Assembly (NCBI GenBank): GCA_046295975.1
Contig: JBKBMG010000022.1
Coordinates: 1-64,000, forward strand
From: UBA2357 sp046295975
GTDB lineage: Bacteria > Pseudomonadota > Gammaproteobacteria > Burkholderiales > Rhodocyclaceae
Length of the DNA stretch: 64,000 nt
Reading direction: 5' to 3'
The position numbers and the translations under genes were made by a program. Below the pieces are notes generated by a model. That model was given only the letters and a program-made list of their open reading frames with translations. It was not told where the DNA came from and made no database searches. Every line of letters begins with the position of its first letter. Position 1 is the stretch's first letter. Of this stretch, positions 24,238 through 33,554 are shown piece after piece.

Positions 24238-25974
24238 TTACTGCGCTCCGGTCAGTCGCTCGACGGTGCTGGTCAGTGCTTCGTGGCCAGGGTGGGCGTC
24301 GAGGGCGTCGGTCCATACCCGTTGCGCTTCGTCGCGACGCTCCATGAGCCACAGCACTTCGCCCAGGTGGGCGGCGATCTCCGGGTCGGGGCGCAGTTCG
24401 TGTGCGCGCTCGAGATGCGCCAGTGCGCCTTCCAGATCGCTGCGCCGAAAGCGCACCCAGCCCAGGCTGTCGAGAATGAAAGGGTCGTCGGGGGCGAGTT
24501 CGAGGGCCTTGACGATGAGTGATTCCGCTTCGTCCAGGCGCAGCCCGCGATCGGCAAGCGAGTAGCCGAGGGCGTTGTAGGCATGGGCGTGATCCGGGTG
24601 TATCGCGATCAATCGGCGTAGCCGCGTCTCCATCAGGTCGACCCGGTCCAGGCGTTCCGCGATCATCGCCGACTCGTAGAGGTAGTCGGCGTCCTCGGGG
24701 GTGGCGCGCAAGGCGGCGTCGAGCAGGTTGAGTGCGTCGCCGAACAGGCGCGCATCGCGCAGCAGCATGGTTTCGGTGAGCAGCAGGCGCTTGGCGTCGT
24801 CCTCGTCGGCCGCGCTGGACTGGGCCTTGTGCAGCAGCTCGCGTGCGGCGGTCAGTCGCCCGGTGCGGGCCAGCACCATGGCGGAGCGGATCTGCGCATC
24901 CAGGTAGTGCCGGCCGGGTGGCACCTCGCCGTACCAGCGCAGGGCGGTGTCTGGATCGTCGGCGCGTTCTGCGATGCCGGCAAGATTCATGCGGATGCCG
25001 TCGGTTTCCGGGTGGCCGGCGAGCAGGGTTTGTTCGAACAGGCTGCGAGCCTGGTCGAGCTCGCCAACCTGGAAGGTGACGAGTGCGAGCGCGAACAACA
25101 GGTCGCGATCGCCCGGGGTGGCATCGAGCAGGGTCTGGAACTCACGTTGCGCCGCTTCCATGCGCTGAGCCGACACCAGGGTGCGCGCATAGGCCAGGCG
25201 CAGGTTGCGGTTGTCGGGCTGGGTGGCGACGTGGCCGGCGAGAAAGCGCAGGGCTTCCTCGACCGCGTCGAGCTGCACCAGGATCTGTGCCTTGAACAGC
25301 AGCGCGGGCTCCCAGCCCGGCCGCAGCCCGATGGCGCGCTCGAGCGCGTCCAGCGCCTCGATGCCATCCTCTGCCGCGGCTGCAGCCTGGGCGCGGGCGA
25401 ACTGTGCCGACGGCTGGTCGAGATAGGGTTCGGTGAGGCGGTCGACGATGGTCTTGACGGTCTGCTTGTCCTGCAGTCGCCCCAGCGCGCGGTTCAGCCC
25501 GAGCAGGTTTTGCTCGAGCTGCTCGGGGTTGTTGGCGAGAATGCGCGCAAGCTCGATCTGGACTTCGTTGAGGCGCTCACCGCCGCTTGCCAGCACGCCG
25601 GCGAGAATGCGCCGTGCGTCCTCCGAGCTGGGGTCGGCAGCCGACCAGATGCGCGCAGCTTCGGCCGCCGCAACGGAGTTGCGGGCGAACAGCGCGACTT
25701 CGGTGGCTCGCCGGGCGATGCGCGGATCGCGGGTGCTGCGTGCGATCTGGGCGTAGGCCTCGACCGCGACGTCGATCTCGCCACGGGCACCGGCGATCTC
25801 CGCGAGCAGCATCAGGTAGAGGGTTTCCGGCGTGAGGTCCTGGGCTGGCAGCACGATGCGTGCCGCCTCCGGGGCGCCGGTCTCCGCCGTCTCGCTGGCC
25901 ATCAGGCTCGGTGCGGTGAATAGGGTCAGCGCGATGCCGATCGAGCGGGCGAGCGTGGAGAGTCTGAATTTCAT
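24238..25974 (-). CDS. Exported tetratricopeptide-repeat protein
   Basis: 578 residues from the ATG at 25974. A signal peptide (MKFRLSTLARSIGIALTLFTAPSLMASE) ends near residue 27. The remainder is a series of TPR-like helical pairs, the clearest near the C-terminus: HAYNALGYSLADRGLRLDEAESLIVKALELAPDDPFILDSLGWVRFRRSDLEGALAHLERAHELRPDPEIAAHLGEVLW. Such a protein commonly precedes lolB in Betaproteobacteria. A scaffold role in envelope assembly is likely but not shown. Confidence 0.9.
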   Translation of the reverse strand: MKFRLSTLARSIGIALTLFTAPSLMASETAETGAPEAARIVLPAQDLTPETLYLMLLAEIAGARGEIDVAVEAYAQIARSTRDPRIARRATEVALFARNSVAAAEAARIWSAADPSSEDARRILAGVLASGGERLNEVQIELARILANNPEQLEQNLLGLNRALGRLQDKQTVKTIVDRLTEPYLDQPSAQFARAQAAAAAEDGIEALDALERAIGLRPGWEPALLFKAQILVQLDAVEEALRFLAGHVATQPDNRNLRLAYARTLVSAQRMEAAQREFQTLLDATPGDRDLLFALALVTFQVGELDQARSLFEQTLLAGHPETDGIRMNLAGIAERADDPDTALRWYGEVPPGRHYLDAQIRSAMVLARTGRLTAARELLHKAQSSAADEDDAKRLLLTETMLLRDARLFGDALNLLDAALRATPEDADYLYESAMIAERLDRVDLMETRLRRLIAIHPDHAHAYNALGYSLADRGLRLDEAESLIVKALELAPDDPFILDSLGWVRFRRSDLEGALAHLERAHELRPDPEIAAHLGEVLWLMERRDEAQRVWTDALDAHPGHEALTSTVERLTGAQ

Positions 25975-26205
25975 ATAGGCATGACCTGAAGCAAGCCTGA
26001 CCGCGTGGCGGGGTGCTTGCGCTCGGCGTGGGTGTCGATAGGATTCGCTTAGAAGGGGAATTTTCGATTCCGTTCGCCGCATGGTAGGCAGATTCACCGG
26101 GCGCCGGCAAGTCGGATAGCGAGGTGCGTGCGCCGTCCCGCATGCTGCGCTGGTGCGTCGTTCGGTCGTGCGGTGCGCGGCGCTAAGATTATATGGAGAC
26201 GTGCA

Positions 26206-27021
26206 ATGCCGGAATTGCCGGAAGTCGAGACGACGCGACGCGGGGTGGCGCCGTGGGTGGAGGGGCGGGTGGTGCGCGCCGTTGTGGTGCGCCATGCGGG
26301 GTTGCGCCTGCCGGTGCCGGCCGAACTCGGCACGCGCCTGGTCGGGCACGCGGTCGCGGGTGTGCGGCGGCGGGCCAAGTACTTGCTGTTCGACATGCCG
26401 GGTGGTGGGCTGCTCATCCATCTGGGCATGTCCGGTAGTCTGCGGCTGGTCGAGAAGCGCGAGCCGCCGGGCAATCACGATCACGTGGACCTCGACTTTG
26501 GCGAGCGCGTGTTGCGCTACCGCGATCCCCGGCGGTTCGGCCTGATCGTGTGGCAGGACGGCCTTGCCGACGATCATCCGCTGCTCGCCAGGCTGGGGCC
26601 CGAACCCCTCGACGAGGTCTTTGACGCAGCCTATCTGGTGCGCACCACGCGCGGGCTCAGGGTGCCGGTCAAGCAGGCGATCATGGATGGCCACCGGGTG
26701 GTCGGCGTTGGCAACATCTATGCGTCGGAGAGTCTTTTCCGGGCGCGCATCCATCCGTTGCAGCCGGCCGGCGAAATCGGACTGCGTCGCTACCGGCGCC
26801 TGGTGGAGAGCATCCGTGGTACGTTGACCGATGCCATCGCGGCCGGCGGCAGTTCGCTGCGCGACTTCGTCGGCGGCGACGGCCGGCCCGGCTATTTCCA
26901 GCAGCAGTACTTCGTCTATGGACGGGACGGCGCGCCCTGTCGGGTGTGCGGTACGCTATTGCGGCGGATGGTGATCGGTCAGCGGGCCAGCTACTGGTGT
27001 CCGCGGTGCCAGCGCCGCTGA
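26206..27021 (+). CDS. mutM: Formamidopyrimidine-DNA glycosylase (Fpg)
   Basis: 271 residues from the ATG at 26206. The start MPELPEVETTRRG gives the catalytic N-terminal Pro and Glu. LIHLGMSGSLRL and RDPRRFGL follow, then the helix-two-turn-helix with AIMDGHRVVGVGNIYASESLFRARIHP, and a C-terminal zinc finger with cysteines in CRVCG and CPRCQRR. It excises oxidised purines such as 8-oxoguanine and nicks the abasic site. It diverges from the TPR gene across 231 bases; TAAGATTAT at 26184-26192 may be part of its promoter. Confidence 0.98.
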   Translation: MPELPEVETTRRGVAPWVEGRVVRAVVVRHAGLRLPVPAELGTRLVGHAVAGVRRRAKYLLFDMPGGGLLIHLGMSGSLRLVEKREPPGNHDHVDLDFGERVLRYRDPRRFGLIVWQDGLADDHPLLARLGPEPLDEVFDAAYLVRTTRGLRVPVKQAIMDGHRVVGVGNIYASESLFRARIHPLQPAGEIGLRRYRRLVESIRGTLTDAIAAGGSSLRDFVGGDGRPGYFQQQYFVYGRDGAPCRVCGTLLRRMVIGQRASYWCPRCQRR

Positions 27022-27222
27022 GTGCACTGCCAACGCACGACGTGTGCGCGTGCGCGTCCGTCGTGGCATCATATCCGTTCGTCGTCGCACGCGAAGTTGG
27101 CTTGGTATCCTGCCGCGTTCGGCGCTATCCTATGCATATCAATTTGAACACGGTCTTCGCCGCCGTCGTCGATGCCTGCATGCGGCGACGGATGCGTACA
27201 TTCCCATTCCAGTGAGGCAACG

Positions 27223-29199
27223 ATGAGCCTGGTTGACCAGATCGCGGCGTACAGCAGCTGGCGTGACGACGTTTCGGAAAAAGTGGTAAAGCTGCGCCAG
27301 TGGCTGACGCGCAACGACGTCGGTGATGCGCAGGCGGACCTGAGATTGCAGTACGTGCTCGATCGCCTGCGTGACGCGAAGCTGACCGTCGCCTTCGTCG
27401 CCGAGTTTTCGCGCGGCAAGTCGGAGCTGATCAACGCCATCTTTTTTTCCGACTACGGCGATCGCATCCTCCCGTCCAGCACCGGGCGCACCACGATGTG
27501 CCCGACCGAGCTGCAATGGACGCCGGGCTCGAGCCCCGAGATTCGCCTGCTGCCCATCCGCACCCGCGAACGCAGTGTCAGCGTGGCCGAATTCAAGGAG
27601 TTTCCTGACGAGTGGGTGGTGCAGCCGCTCAGCAGCGATTCTCTGGCGAGCCTGCAGCAGGCGCTGGGGCGCGTGGGCGAGACCGAGCGGGTGACGCCGG
27701 ACGAGAGCCGCAAGCTGGGTTTCGCGGTCGATGCCAGTGGCCAGAACGGACTCAAGCCGGACGCCGATGGAATGGTCGAGATCCCGCGCTGGCGGCATGC
27801 CGTGATCCAGTTCCGCCACCCCCTGCTCGAGCAGGGGCTGGTGGTGCTCGACACCCCGGGGCTGAACGCGATCGGTGCCGAACCGGAGCTGACGTTCTCG
27901 CTCCTTCCCAATGCCGATGCGATTCTTTTCATCCTGGCAGCCGATACCGGGGTGACGCAGAGTGATCTGGCGGTGTGGCGCGAATACGTGCAGTCGGGCA
28001 AGACCGGCCAGAAAGGCCGGATGGTGGTGTTGAACAAGATCGACGGCCTGTGGGACGGCCTGCGCGACGACGCCCGGATAGAGGCCGAGATCGACCATCA
28101 GGTGCAGTCGGTGGCGCGCATGCTGGAAGTGCCGGTGGACAGCGTCTTCCCGCTGTCCGCGCAAAAGGGGCTGGTGGGGCGCATCCATCACGACGAGGCG
28201 CTGGTCGCCCGCAGTCGCCTGCCGGAGTTCGAGCGCGCGCTGTCCAAGGACATGCTGCCGACCAAGCGCGCCATCGTTACCGAGAACACCCATGGCGAGA
28301 CGCGCGAGCTGGTGCGCCAGGTGCAGGGGCTGCTCGACGCGCGCATGGCGGGGCTGCGCGAGCAGTTGCAGGAGCTCACCGATCTGCGCGGAAAGAACCA
28401 GAGCGTGATCGAGTACATGATGCGCAAGATCCGCATGGAGAAGACCGAGTTCGAGCAGGGGCTGCAGAAGTACTACGCAGTGCGCTCGGTGTTTTCCACG
28501 CTGACCAACAATCTGCTTGCCCACCTCGGTCTGGACGCGCTGCGCGACGAGGCGCGGCGCACCCGCGAGGCGATGCTGGAGTCAACCTTCTCGCGCGGGC
28601 TGCGGGACGCCATGCAGGGCTTCTTCGGACGGCTGCGCCAGAACCTGGCCAAGTCCAGCGGGGAAATCTCCGAGATCACCTCGATGCTGGATACCATGTA
28701 CCGGCGTTTCAGCGTCGAACATGGACTCAAGCTCACGCCGCCGGAGACGTTCTCCACGCTGCGCTACGAGAAGGAGCTGGACAGGCTGGAGGAGTTGTTC
28801 AATCGCCAGATCAACTCGACGCTGACGCTGGTCACCACCGAGAAGCACGTACTGACCCAGAAGTTCTTCGATACGGTGGCGCTGCAGGCACGTCGTACCT
28901 TCGAGATCGCCAACCGGGATGTCGAGCAGTGGCTGCGGGCGGTGATGGCACCGCTGGAAACCCAGGTTCGCGAGTATCAGTTGCAACTCAAGCGCCGCCT
29001 GGAGAGCGTGAAGCGCATCCACCAGGCGACCGATACGCTGGAAGATCGGGTGGAGGAACTCAAGCAGCAGGAGGTGGCGCTGCTGGCGCAGATTGCCGAG
29101 TTGTCCGCGCTGGAGCAGGCCATCCACACAGCCCTGGGTATCGAAGGGCAGGTGGGGGAGGGCGAGGCCGAAGCCTGTGATGAGGTACGCGCCGCCTGA
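27223..29199 (+). CDS. Dynamin-family GTPase
   Basis: 658 residues from the ATG at 27223. GTPase motifs: P-loop AEFSRGKSELINAIFF near 60, Thr in STGRTTMCPTEL, DTPGLNAIG near 210 and NKIDGLWD near 270. After about residue 350 the protein is almost all helical with coiled-coil (LVRQVQGLLDARMAGLREQLQELTDLRGKNQSVIEYMM; C-terminal ATDTLEDRVEELKQQEVALLAQIAELSALE). No clear transmembrane hairpin is seen. Bacterial dynamin-like proteins act in membrane remodelling or stress tolerance. It stands alone between mutM and a bidirectional terminator. Confidence 0.9.
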   Translation: MSLVDQIAAYSSWRDDVSEKVVKLRQWLTRNDVGDAQADLRLQYVLDRLRDAKLTVAFVAEFSRGKSELINAIFFSDYGDRILPSSTGRTTMCPTELQWTPGSSPEIRLLPIRTRERSVSVAEFKEFPDEWVVQPLSSDSLASLQQALGRVGETERVTPDESRKLGFAVDASGQNGLKPDADGMVEIPRWRHAVIQFRHPLLEQGLVVLDTPGLNAIGAEPELTFSLLPNADAILFILAADTGVTQSDLAVWREYVQSGKTGQKGRMVVLNKIDGLWDGLRDDARIEAEIDHQVQSVARMLEVPVDSVFPLSAQKGLVGRIHHDEALVARSRLPEFERALSKDMLPTKRAIVTENTHGETRELVRQVQGLLDARMAGLREQLQELTDLRGKNQSVIEYMMRKIRMEKTEFEQGLQKYYAVRSVFSTLTNNLLAHLGLDALRDEARRTREAMLESTFSRGLRDAMQGFFGRLRQNLAKSSGEISEITSMLDTMYRRFSVEHGLKLTPPETFSTLRYEKELDRLEELFNRQINSTLTLVTTEKHVLTQKFFDTVALQARRTFEIANRDVEQWLRAVMAPLETQVREYQLQLKRRLESVKRIHQATDTLEDRVEELKQQEVALLAQIAELSALEQAIHTALGIEGQVGEGEAEACDEVRAA

Positions 29200-29339
29200 C
29201 GGCGTGGGTGCGGGGAGTTCGAGTCTTTCGAGTCAGTCCTGCGAGGTCGTATGTGTCGCGCGGCACCAGTGGGTATTCGTTACCCCGCCCGGCTTCGTCG
29301 CGCGCCGCGTGGTTCTCCCCGAGTCCGACAGTAAAAGCA

Positions 29340-29365
29340 AAACGGGTGGCCGATGCCACCCGTTT
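29340..29365. terminator. Bidirectional terminator between the dynamin-like gene and fdx
   Basis: A perfect 11-bp stem AAACGGGTGGC (29340-29350) / GCCACCCGTTT (29355-29365) with loop CGAT lies between two convergent genes and has short A/T runs at both ends. Confidence 0.85.
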
Positions 29366-29404
29366 GCGTTGTAAGCGACCTGCCGCGTCCGGCGCGGCGG
29401 TGGG

Positions 29405-29659
29405 TCAACCTTCCTGATTGGTGAGCTTGACGAATTTCTCCATCAACTGATCCTTGCTCTCAACCACGTCCGGGTTGAGCGGAATACAGTCCACCGGGCA
29501 GACCTGCTGGCACTGCGGCTCGTCGAAATGGCCGACACACTCGGTGCACTTGGACGGATCGATCTCATAGATCTCCTCGCCCTGCGAGATCGCGCCGTTG
29601 GGGCACTCCGGCTCGCAGACGTCGCAGTTGATGCATTCGTCGGTGATCATCAAAGCCAT
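29405..29659 (-). CDS. 2[4Fe-4S] ferredoxin, YfhL/Alv type
   Basis: 84 residues. Two cluster motifs are present: CINCDVCEPECP near residues 9-20, and CTECVGHFDEPQCQQVCPVDC near 38-58, where the second motif carries the extended loop of Allochromatium-type ferredoxins. It is a soluble electron carrier. Its place next to coaD and rsmD is a conserved betaproteobacterial arrangement. Confidence 0.96.
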   Translation of the reverse strand: MALMITDECINCDVCEPECPNGAISQGEEIYEIDPSKCTECVGHFDEPQCQQVCPVDCIPLNPDVVESKDQLMEKFVKLTNQEG

Positions 29660-29673
29660 GACACTGTTCCTCT

Positions 29674-30165
29674 TTATGATTTCAAGGTGTTATTGCCGTG
29701 CAGCCGCTCGAGTACGGCTGGCTGCACGAACTTGCTGACGTCTCCGCCCAGGCGTGCGATCTCTCGCACCATGGTCGCGGAAATGAACATGTATTCGTCC
29801 GCGGGCGTCAGGAATACTGTTTCGACATTCGGGTAGAGTTTGCGGTTCATGCCCGCCATCTGGAACTCGTACTCGAAGTCGGACACCGCGCGCAGGCCCC
29901 GCAGGATCACGCGGGCACCGGTCGTGTGCAGGAAATCCATGAGCAGGCAGTCGAAGCCCTGCACTTCCACGTTGGGAAAGGGGGCGAGGATCTCGCGAGC
30001 GATCTCGACCCGTTCGGCGAGGGGGAACAGGGGGGTCTTGCCGCGGCTCTCGGCAACGGCCACGATGACCTTGTCGAACAACAGCGCGCCGCGCCGCACC
30101 AAGTCCTCGTGGCCCCGGGTGAAGGGGTCGAAGGTGCCGGGGTATACCGCGACCGCCTCTTTCAT
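29674..30165 (-). CDS. coaD: Phosphopantetheine adenylyltransferase
   Basis: 163 residues from the ATG at 30165, overlapping the rsmD stop (ATGA). The nucleotidyltransferase motif is VYPGTFDPFTRGHEDLV near 7-23 and the second is EYMFISATMVREIA near 125-138. It makes dephospho-CoA from phosphopantetheine and ATP in CoA synthesis. Confidence 0.98.
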   Translation of the reverse strand: MKEAVAVYPGTFDPFTRGHEDLVRRGALLFDKVIVAVAESRGKTPLFPLAERVEIAREILAPFPNVEVQGFDCLLMDFLHTTGARVILRGLRAVSDFEYEFQMAGMNRKLYPNVETVFLTPADEYMFISATMVREIARLGGDVSKFVQPAVLERLHGNNTLKS

Positions 30166-30701
30166 TCGCTGTGTCCTCGCATCAGGTGGAAATGAACCTG
30201 ACCGGCCTGTCCCCGCTTGGTCGTGCGCCAATCGCCCAGCGCGTCCAGCGTCCGCTCGGATTCGACGTAGAGCCAGCCGTCTGGCGCCACGATCCGGGAC
30301 AGCCACGGTTCGATGCGTTCCAGCCAACCCTGAGCATAGGGTGGGTCGAGAAACACGATGTCGAACGGGGATGGCGCGGATTTCGCGAATTCTACCGCAT
30401 CGCCACGGATTAGCTCTACTTGCGACGCCGACAGGGTTATTGCCGCCTGTTGCAGCGCCGCATGCACGCGTGGATTGCGTTCGACCAGGGTTACCTGGGC
30501 GGCACCGCGGGAGGCTGCTTCGAAGCCGAGGATGCCGGTGCCCGCAAACAGATCCAGGCAACGCAGGCCGTCGAGATCCTGGCCGAGCCAGTTGAACAGG
30601 GTTTCGCGCACCCGGTCGGGGGTGGGGCGCAGGCCCGGGGCGCCGGTTACCGGCAGCAGGCGGGAGCGCCACGCCCCGCCGACGATGCGCACCCGGCTCA
30701 C
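30162..30701 (-). CDS. rsmD: 16S rRNA (guanine966-N2)-methyltransferase
   Basis: 179 residues from a GTG at 30701 that overlaps the preceding peptidase stop. Features: VRIVGGAWRSRLLPV, RPTPDRVRETLFNWL, SAM motif I CLDLFAGTGILGFEAASRGA, and the DPPY catalytic motif in IVFLDPPYAQG. It methylates G966 of 16S rRNA in the assembled small subunit. It forms an operon with coaD. Confidence 0.97.
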   Translation of the reverse strand: MSRVRIVGGAWRSRLLPVTGAPGLRPTPDRVRETLFNWLGQDLDGLRCLDLFAGTGILGFEAASRGAAQVTLVERNPRVHAALQQAAITLSASQVELIRGDAVEFAKSAPSPFDIVFLDPPYAQGWLERIEPWLSRIVAPDGWLYVESERTLDALGDWRTTKRGQAGQVHFHLMRGHSE

Positions 30702-32044
30702 TGCGTGGGCGCGGCGCCGTTGGTGTCGCCGTCGCCTCCGGCCACCACCACCACCAGGTTGTCCGGGCGAACCCGACGGGCAAAGGCATCGCGCACCTGC
30801 TCGGCCGTGACCTCGGCGACATGGTGGGGGTAGGCGTCGAGCCAGTCGAGCGGCAGGCGATAAAAGCCGATCATGGCCACGTGGTCGAGGATCTTGCGGT
30901 TGGAGTCGAGTCGCAGACCGAAACCGTTGATGATGTTGTCCTTGGCGGCCTGGAGTTCCTCGGCGCTGGGGCCTTCGGCGATGAAGTTGCCCAGGACCTC
31001 CTCAACAACCGCGAGGGCGTCGTCGGCCTGACTGCCGCGCGTCTGCAGGCCGATCTGGAATGGCCCGGCGACGCCGCGGGGCACGAAGGCGCTGTACACG
31101 CTGTAGGCAAAGCCGCGCTTCTCGCGTACTTCGGAGGTCAGGCGGGAGACGAAGCCGCCGCCACCCAGCACGTAGTTGCCGACCAGCAGGGTGTAGTAGT
31201 CGGGATCCTCGCGAGAGAGCACCGGCATGCCCGCCAGCACGTGGGCCTGGGCGGACGGATTGGGGATGCGCTTGACCGCGCGCAGCGGGGCCTCCGGCTG
31301 GGGCAGCGCTTGTGGCGGCGTGCCCTGGGGCAGGTCGCGGGTCAGGCTGCGGGCGATCGCGTCGGCTTCCTCGCGGCTGGCATCGCCGACCACCGTGACG
31401 GTGGCGACCCCGGCGGTGAAGTGGGCGCGGTGGAAGGCTTCCAGGTCGTCGCGGGTGATGCGCGCCAGCGACTCCGGCGTGGTGGTTTTGCCGTAGGGGT
31501 GGGCGCCGTAGATGGCCTGGCTGAACGCGCGCGAGGCCAGGGTGGCGGGGCGCGTGAGGGTTTCACGCAGGCCGGCGATGCTGCGATCGCGTTCTCGCTC
31601 GACGGCGGCCTGTGGGAAGGTGGGCTTGGCCAGCAGGCGCGTGGCAAGGGCGATGGCGGCGTCGCGCTCGTCAGGGCTGGACAGGCTGCGGATGGAAAAG
31701 CTGCTGCGGTCGTCGTCCGCGCCACCGCCGAACTGTGCGCCGGTATCGGCGATGCGCTCGGCGATTTCCTGTTCGTCCATGCCCTCGGTGCCGACGTCGA
31801 GCAGGCCCCGGGTCAGCGAGGCCAGCCCTTCCTTGCCGTCCGGGTCGTGGGCGTTGCCGACGGCGAAGTCAACCTGGATGTCGATCAGGGGCAGGGCCCG
31901 GCTCTCGACGTAATAGACGTGGGTGCCGGATTCCAGCACCCAGTGCTGGATGGCCGGGCCGGCAAGTGCGAGGGGCGCCGTGGTGGCGAGCGGGGCGATC
32001 AGCCCGGCGACCAGCGCCGAGCGGGTCAATACGTTTTTCAGCAT
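30698..32044 (-). CDS. M16 family peptidase-like subunit lacking the zinc motif
   Basis: 448 residues with an N-terminal export signal (TRSALVAGLIAPLATTAPLALAGPA). The M16 fold is clear, but the zinc-binding HxxEH position reads LASLTRGLLDVG, so no metal site exists. This is the pattern of the non-catalytic partner of a two-chain M16 peptidase. The C-terminal half keeps the VLAGMPVLSREDPDYYTLLVGNYVLGGGGFVSRL motif. It follows the catalytic paralogue after three bases, so the two probably form a periplasmic heterodimer. Confidence 0.92.
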   Translation of the reverse strand: MLKNVLTRSALVAGLIAPLATTAPLALAGPAIQHWVLESGTHVYYVESRALPLIDIQVDFAVGNAHDPDGKEGLASLTRGLLDVGTEGMDEQEIAERIADTGAQFGGGADDDRSSFSIRSLSSPDERDAAIALATRLLAKPTFPQAAVERERDRSIAGLRETLTRPATLASRAFSQAIYGAHPYGKTTTPESLARITRDDLEAFHRAHFTAGVATVTVVGDASREEADAIARSLTRDLPQGTPPQALPQPEAPLRAVKRIPNPSAQAHVLAGMPVLSREDPDYYTLLVGNYVLGGGGFVSRLTSEVREKRGFAYSVYSAFVPRGVAGPFQIGLQTRGSQADDALAVVEEVLGNFIAEGPSAEELQAAKDNIINGFGLRLDSNRKILDHVAMIGFYRLPLDWLDAYPHHVAEVTAEQVRDAFARRVRPDNLVVVVAGGDGDTNGAAPTQ

Positions 32045-32047
32045 GGT

Positions 32048-33421
32048 TCAGTGTCTCAGCGGCGTGGCGGGCGAACGGGGCCGGGCGGCCTCGTCGGCGT
32101 TGTGCGGAACGAGTTCGGCGCGGGTCAGCAAGCGGTCGTCGAAGTAGCGCTGGGCCACCGCCTGCACTTCCTCGGCGGTGACGCTGCGCAGGCCTTCGAG
32201 CAGCGCTTCCTCGTCGCGCCAGGACAGGCCGACCGACTCGAGAAAACCGATCTCCATGGCCTGGCCCATCAGCGAATCGCGTTTGTAGACCTGGGCGGCC
32301 ACCGCCTGGGTGCGCACCCGTGCGAGTTCGTCCTCGCCGATGCCCTCCTGCTGGATGCGGGTGATTTCGGCCCGCAGGGCCGCCTCGACGTCGGCCACGC
32401 TGCGACCTGCCGCAGGGGTGCCGGTCAGCACGAACAGCGAGGGGCCGCGGCCGGTGCTGCCGTAGCTCGCGCCAGCCGAGACCGCCACGCGATCCTCGCG
32501 TACCAGCCGGCGCGATAGGCGCGCGCCGTCGTAGCCGTCGAGGATGGCCGCGAGCACCTCAAGCGCGAAGGCGTCGCGGTCGCGTTCGAGGTCGCGCAGC
32601 GTCGGCGCGTGCCAGGCCAGGGCGATGAAGGGCAGTTCGGCCGGTGCTTTCACCACGGTGTGGCGTGGGCCGCGCTGCTCGGGTTCGGCCGGAATCTTCA
32701 ACTGTGGCAGGTCGCGCGCCGGGATGGCGCCGTAGTGCTGGCGGGCGAGTTCGAACACCGCCTGGTGGTCGACGTCGCCGACGACGACCAGGCGGGCGTT
32801 GTTGGGGGCATACCACTGATCGTGCCAGTGACGCGCATCGTCCACCGTGTAGGCCTCGATATCGGGCATCCAGCCGATGACGGGGCGGCGGTAGGGGTGG
32901 GACTGGAAGGCGGTGGCCATGAGCTGCTCGAACACCAGCGCGCGCGGGTTGTCGTCGGTGCGCAGGCGGCGTTCTTCCTTGACCACCTCCACCTCGGGCA
33001 GGAACAAGGCCTCGCTAATGATGAGATTGGCCATGCGGTCGGCCTCGAGCATCATCATCTCGCTCAGGTGCTCGGGCGGTACCTGCTGGAAGTAGGCGGT
33101 GTAGTCGCGCCCGGTGAAGGCGTTGTCGCGCCCGCCCACGGCTGCGACACGGCGGTTGAACTCGCCCGGTCCGACGGTTTCGGTGCCTTTGAACATCATG
33201 TGTTCGAGCATGTGGGCGATGCCGGACACGCCGTCCGGCTCGTCCATCGAGCCGATGCCGTACCACAGCATGTGTACGACCGACGGGGCGCGCCGGTCTT
33301 CCTTGACGATGACCTTAAGGCCGTTGTCTAGCGTGGTCTCGAAGGGATTGGCCGCGACTGGCACGGCAATCACCAGGCCGGCGACCAGCGCGCTTGTCAT
33401 TCGGGAGATCTGGCGAAGCAT
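32048..33421 (-). CDS. M16 family zinc metallopeptidase, catalytic subunit
   Basis: 457 residues from the ATG at 33421, which has AGGAAA seven bases upstream and gives a proper signal peptide (LRQISRMTSALVAGLVIAVPVAANP). The inverted zinc motif HMLEHMMFKGTE (HxxEH) lies near residues 62-73 with the distal Glu in the following helix. It degrades peptides in the periplasm, presumably paired with the inactive subunit encoded next. It diverges from ftsY. Confidence 0.95.
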   Translation of the reverse strand: MLRQISRMTSALVAGLVIAVPVAANPFETTLDNGLKVIVKEDRRAPSVVHMLWYGIGSMDEPDGVSGIAHMLEHMMFKGTETVGPGEFNRRVAAVGGRDNAFTGRDYTAYFQQVPPEHLSEMMMLEADRMANLIISEALFLPEVEVVKEERRLRTDDNPRALVFEQLMATAFQSHPYRRPVIGWMPDIEAYTVDDARHWHDQWYAPNNARLVVVGDVDHQAVFELARQHYGAIPARDLPQLKIPAEPEQRGPRHTVVKAPAELPFIALAWHAPTLRDLERDRDAFALEVLAAILDGYDGARLSRRLVREDRVAVSAGASYGSTGRGPSLFVLTGTPAAGRSVADVEAALRAEITRIQQEGIGEDELARVRTQAVAAQVYKRDSLMGQAMEIGFLESVGLSWRDEEALLEGLRSVTAEEVQAVAQRYFDDRLLTRAELVPHNADEAARPRSPATPLRH

Positions 33422-33554
33422 TGGGGTTTCCTGCATCTGATAGAATTCACGGCCATCGGCGGCATGTGCCGGCCCGCGCGAGTGCCGCATCATAGCTCCA
33501 TTGTCATCACGGTGGGCGTGCCCCACGCGAACGACCTAAGAGACCCGAGTCACC

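Noticed and set aside
27139..28524. 461-codon minus-strand frame over the dynamin-like gene
   Set aside because: It is a His/Gln/Leu-rich shadow; the plus-strand GTPase motifs are clear.
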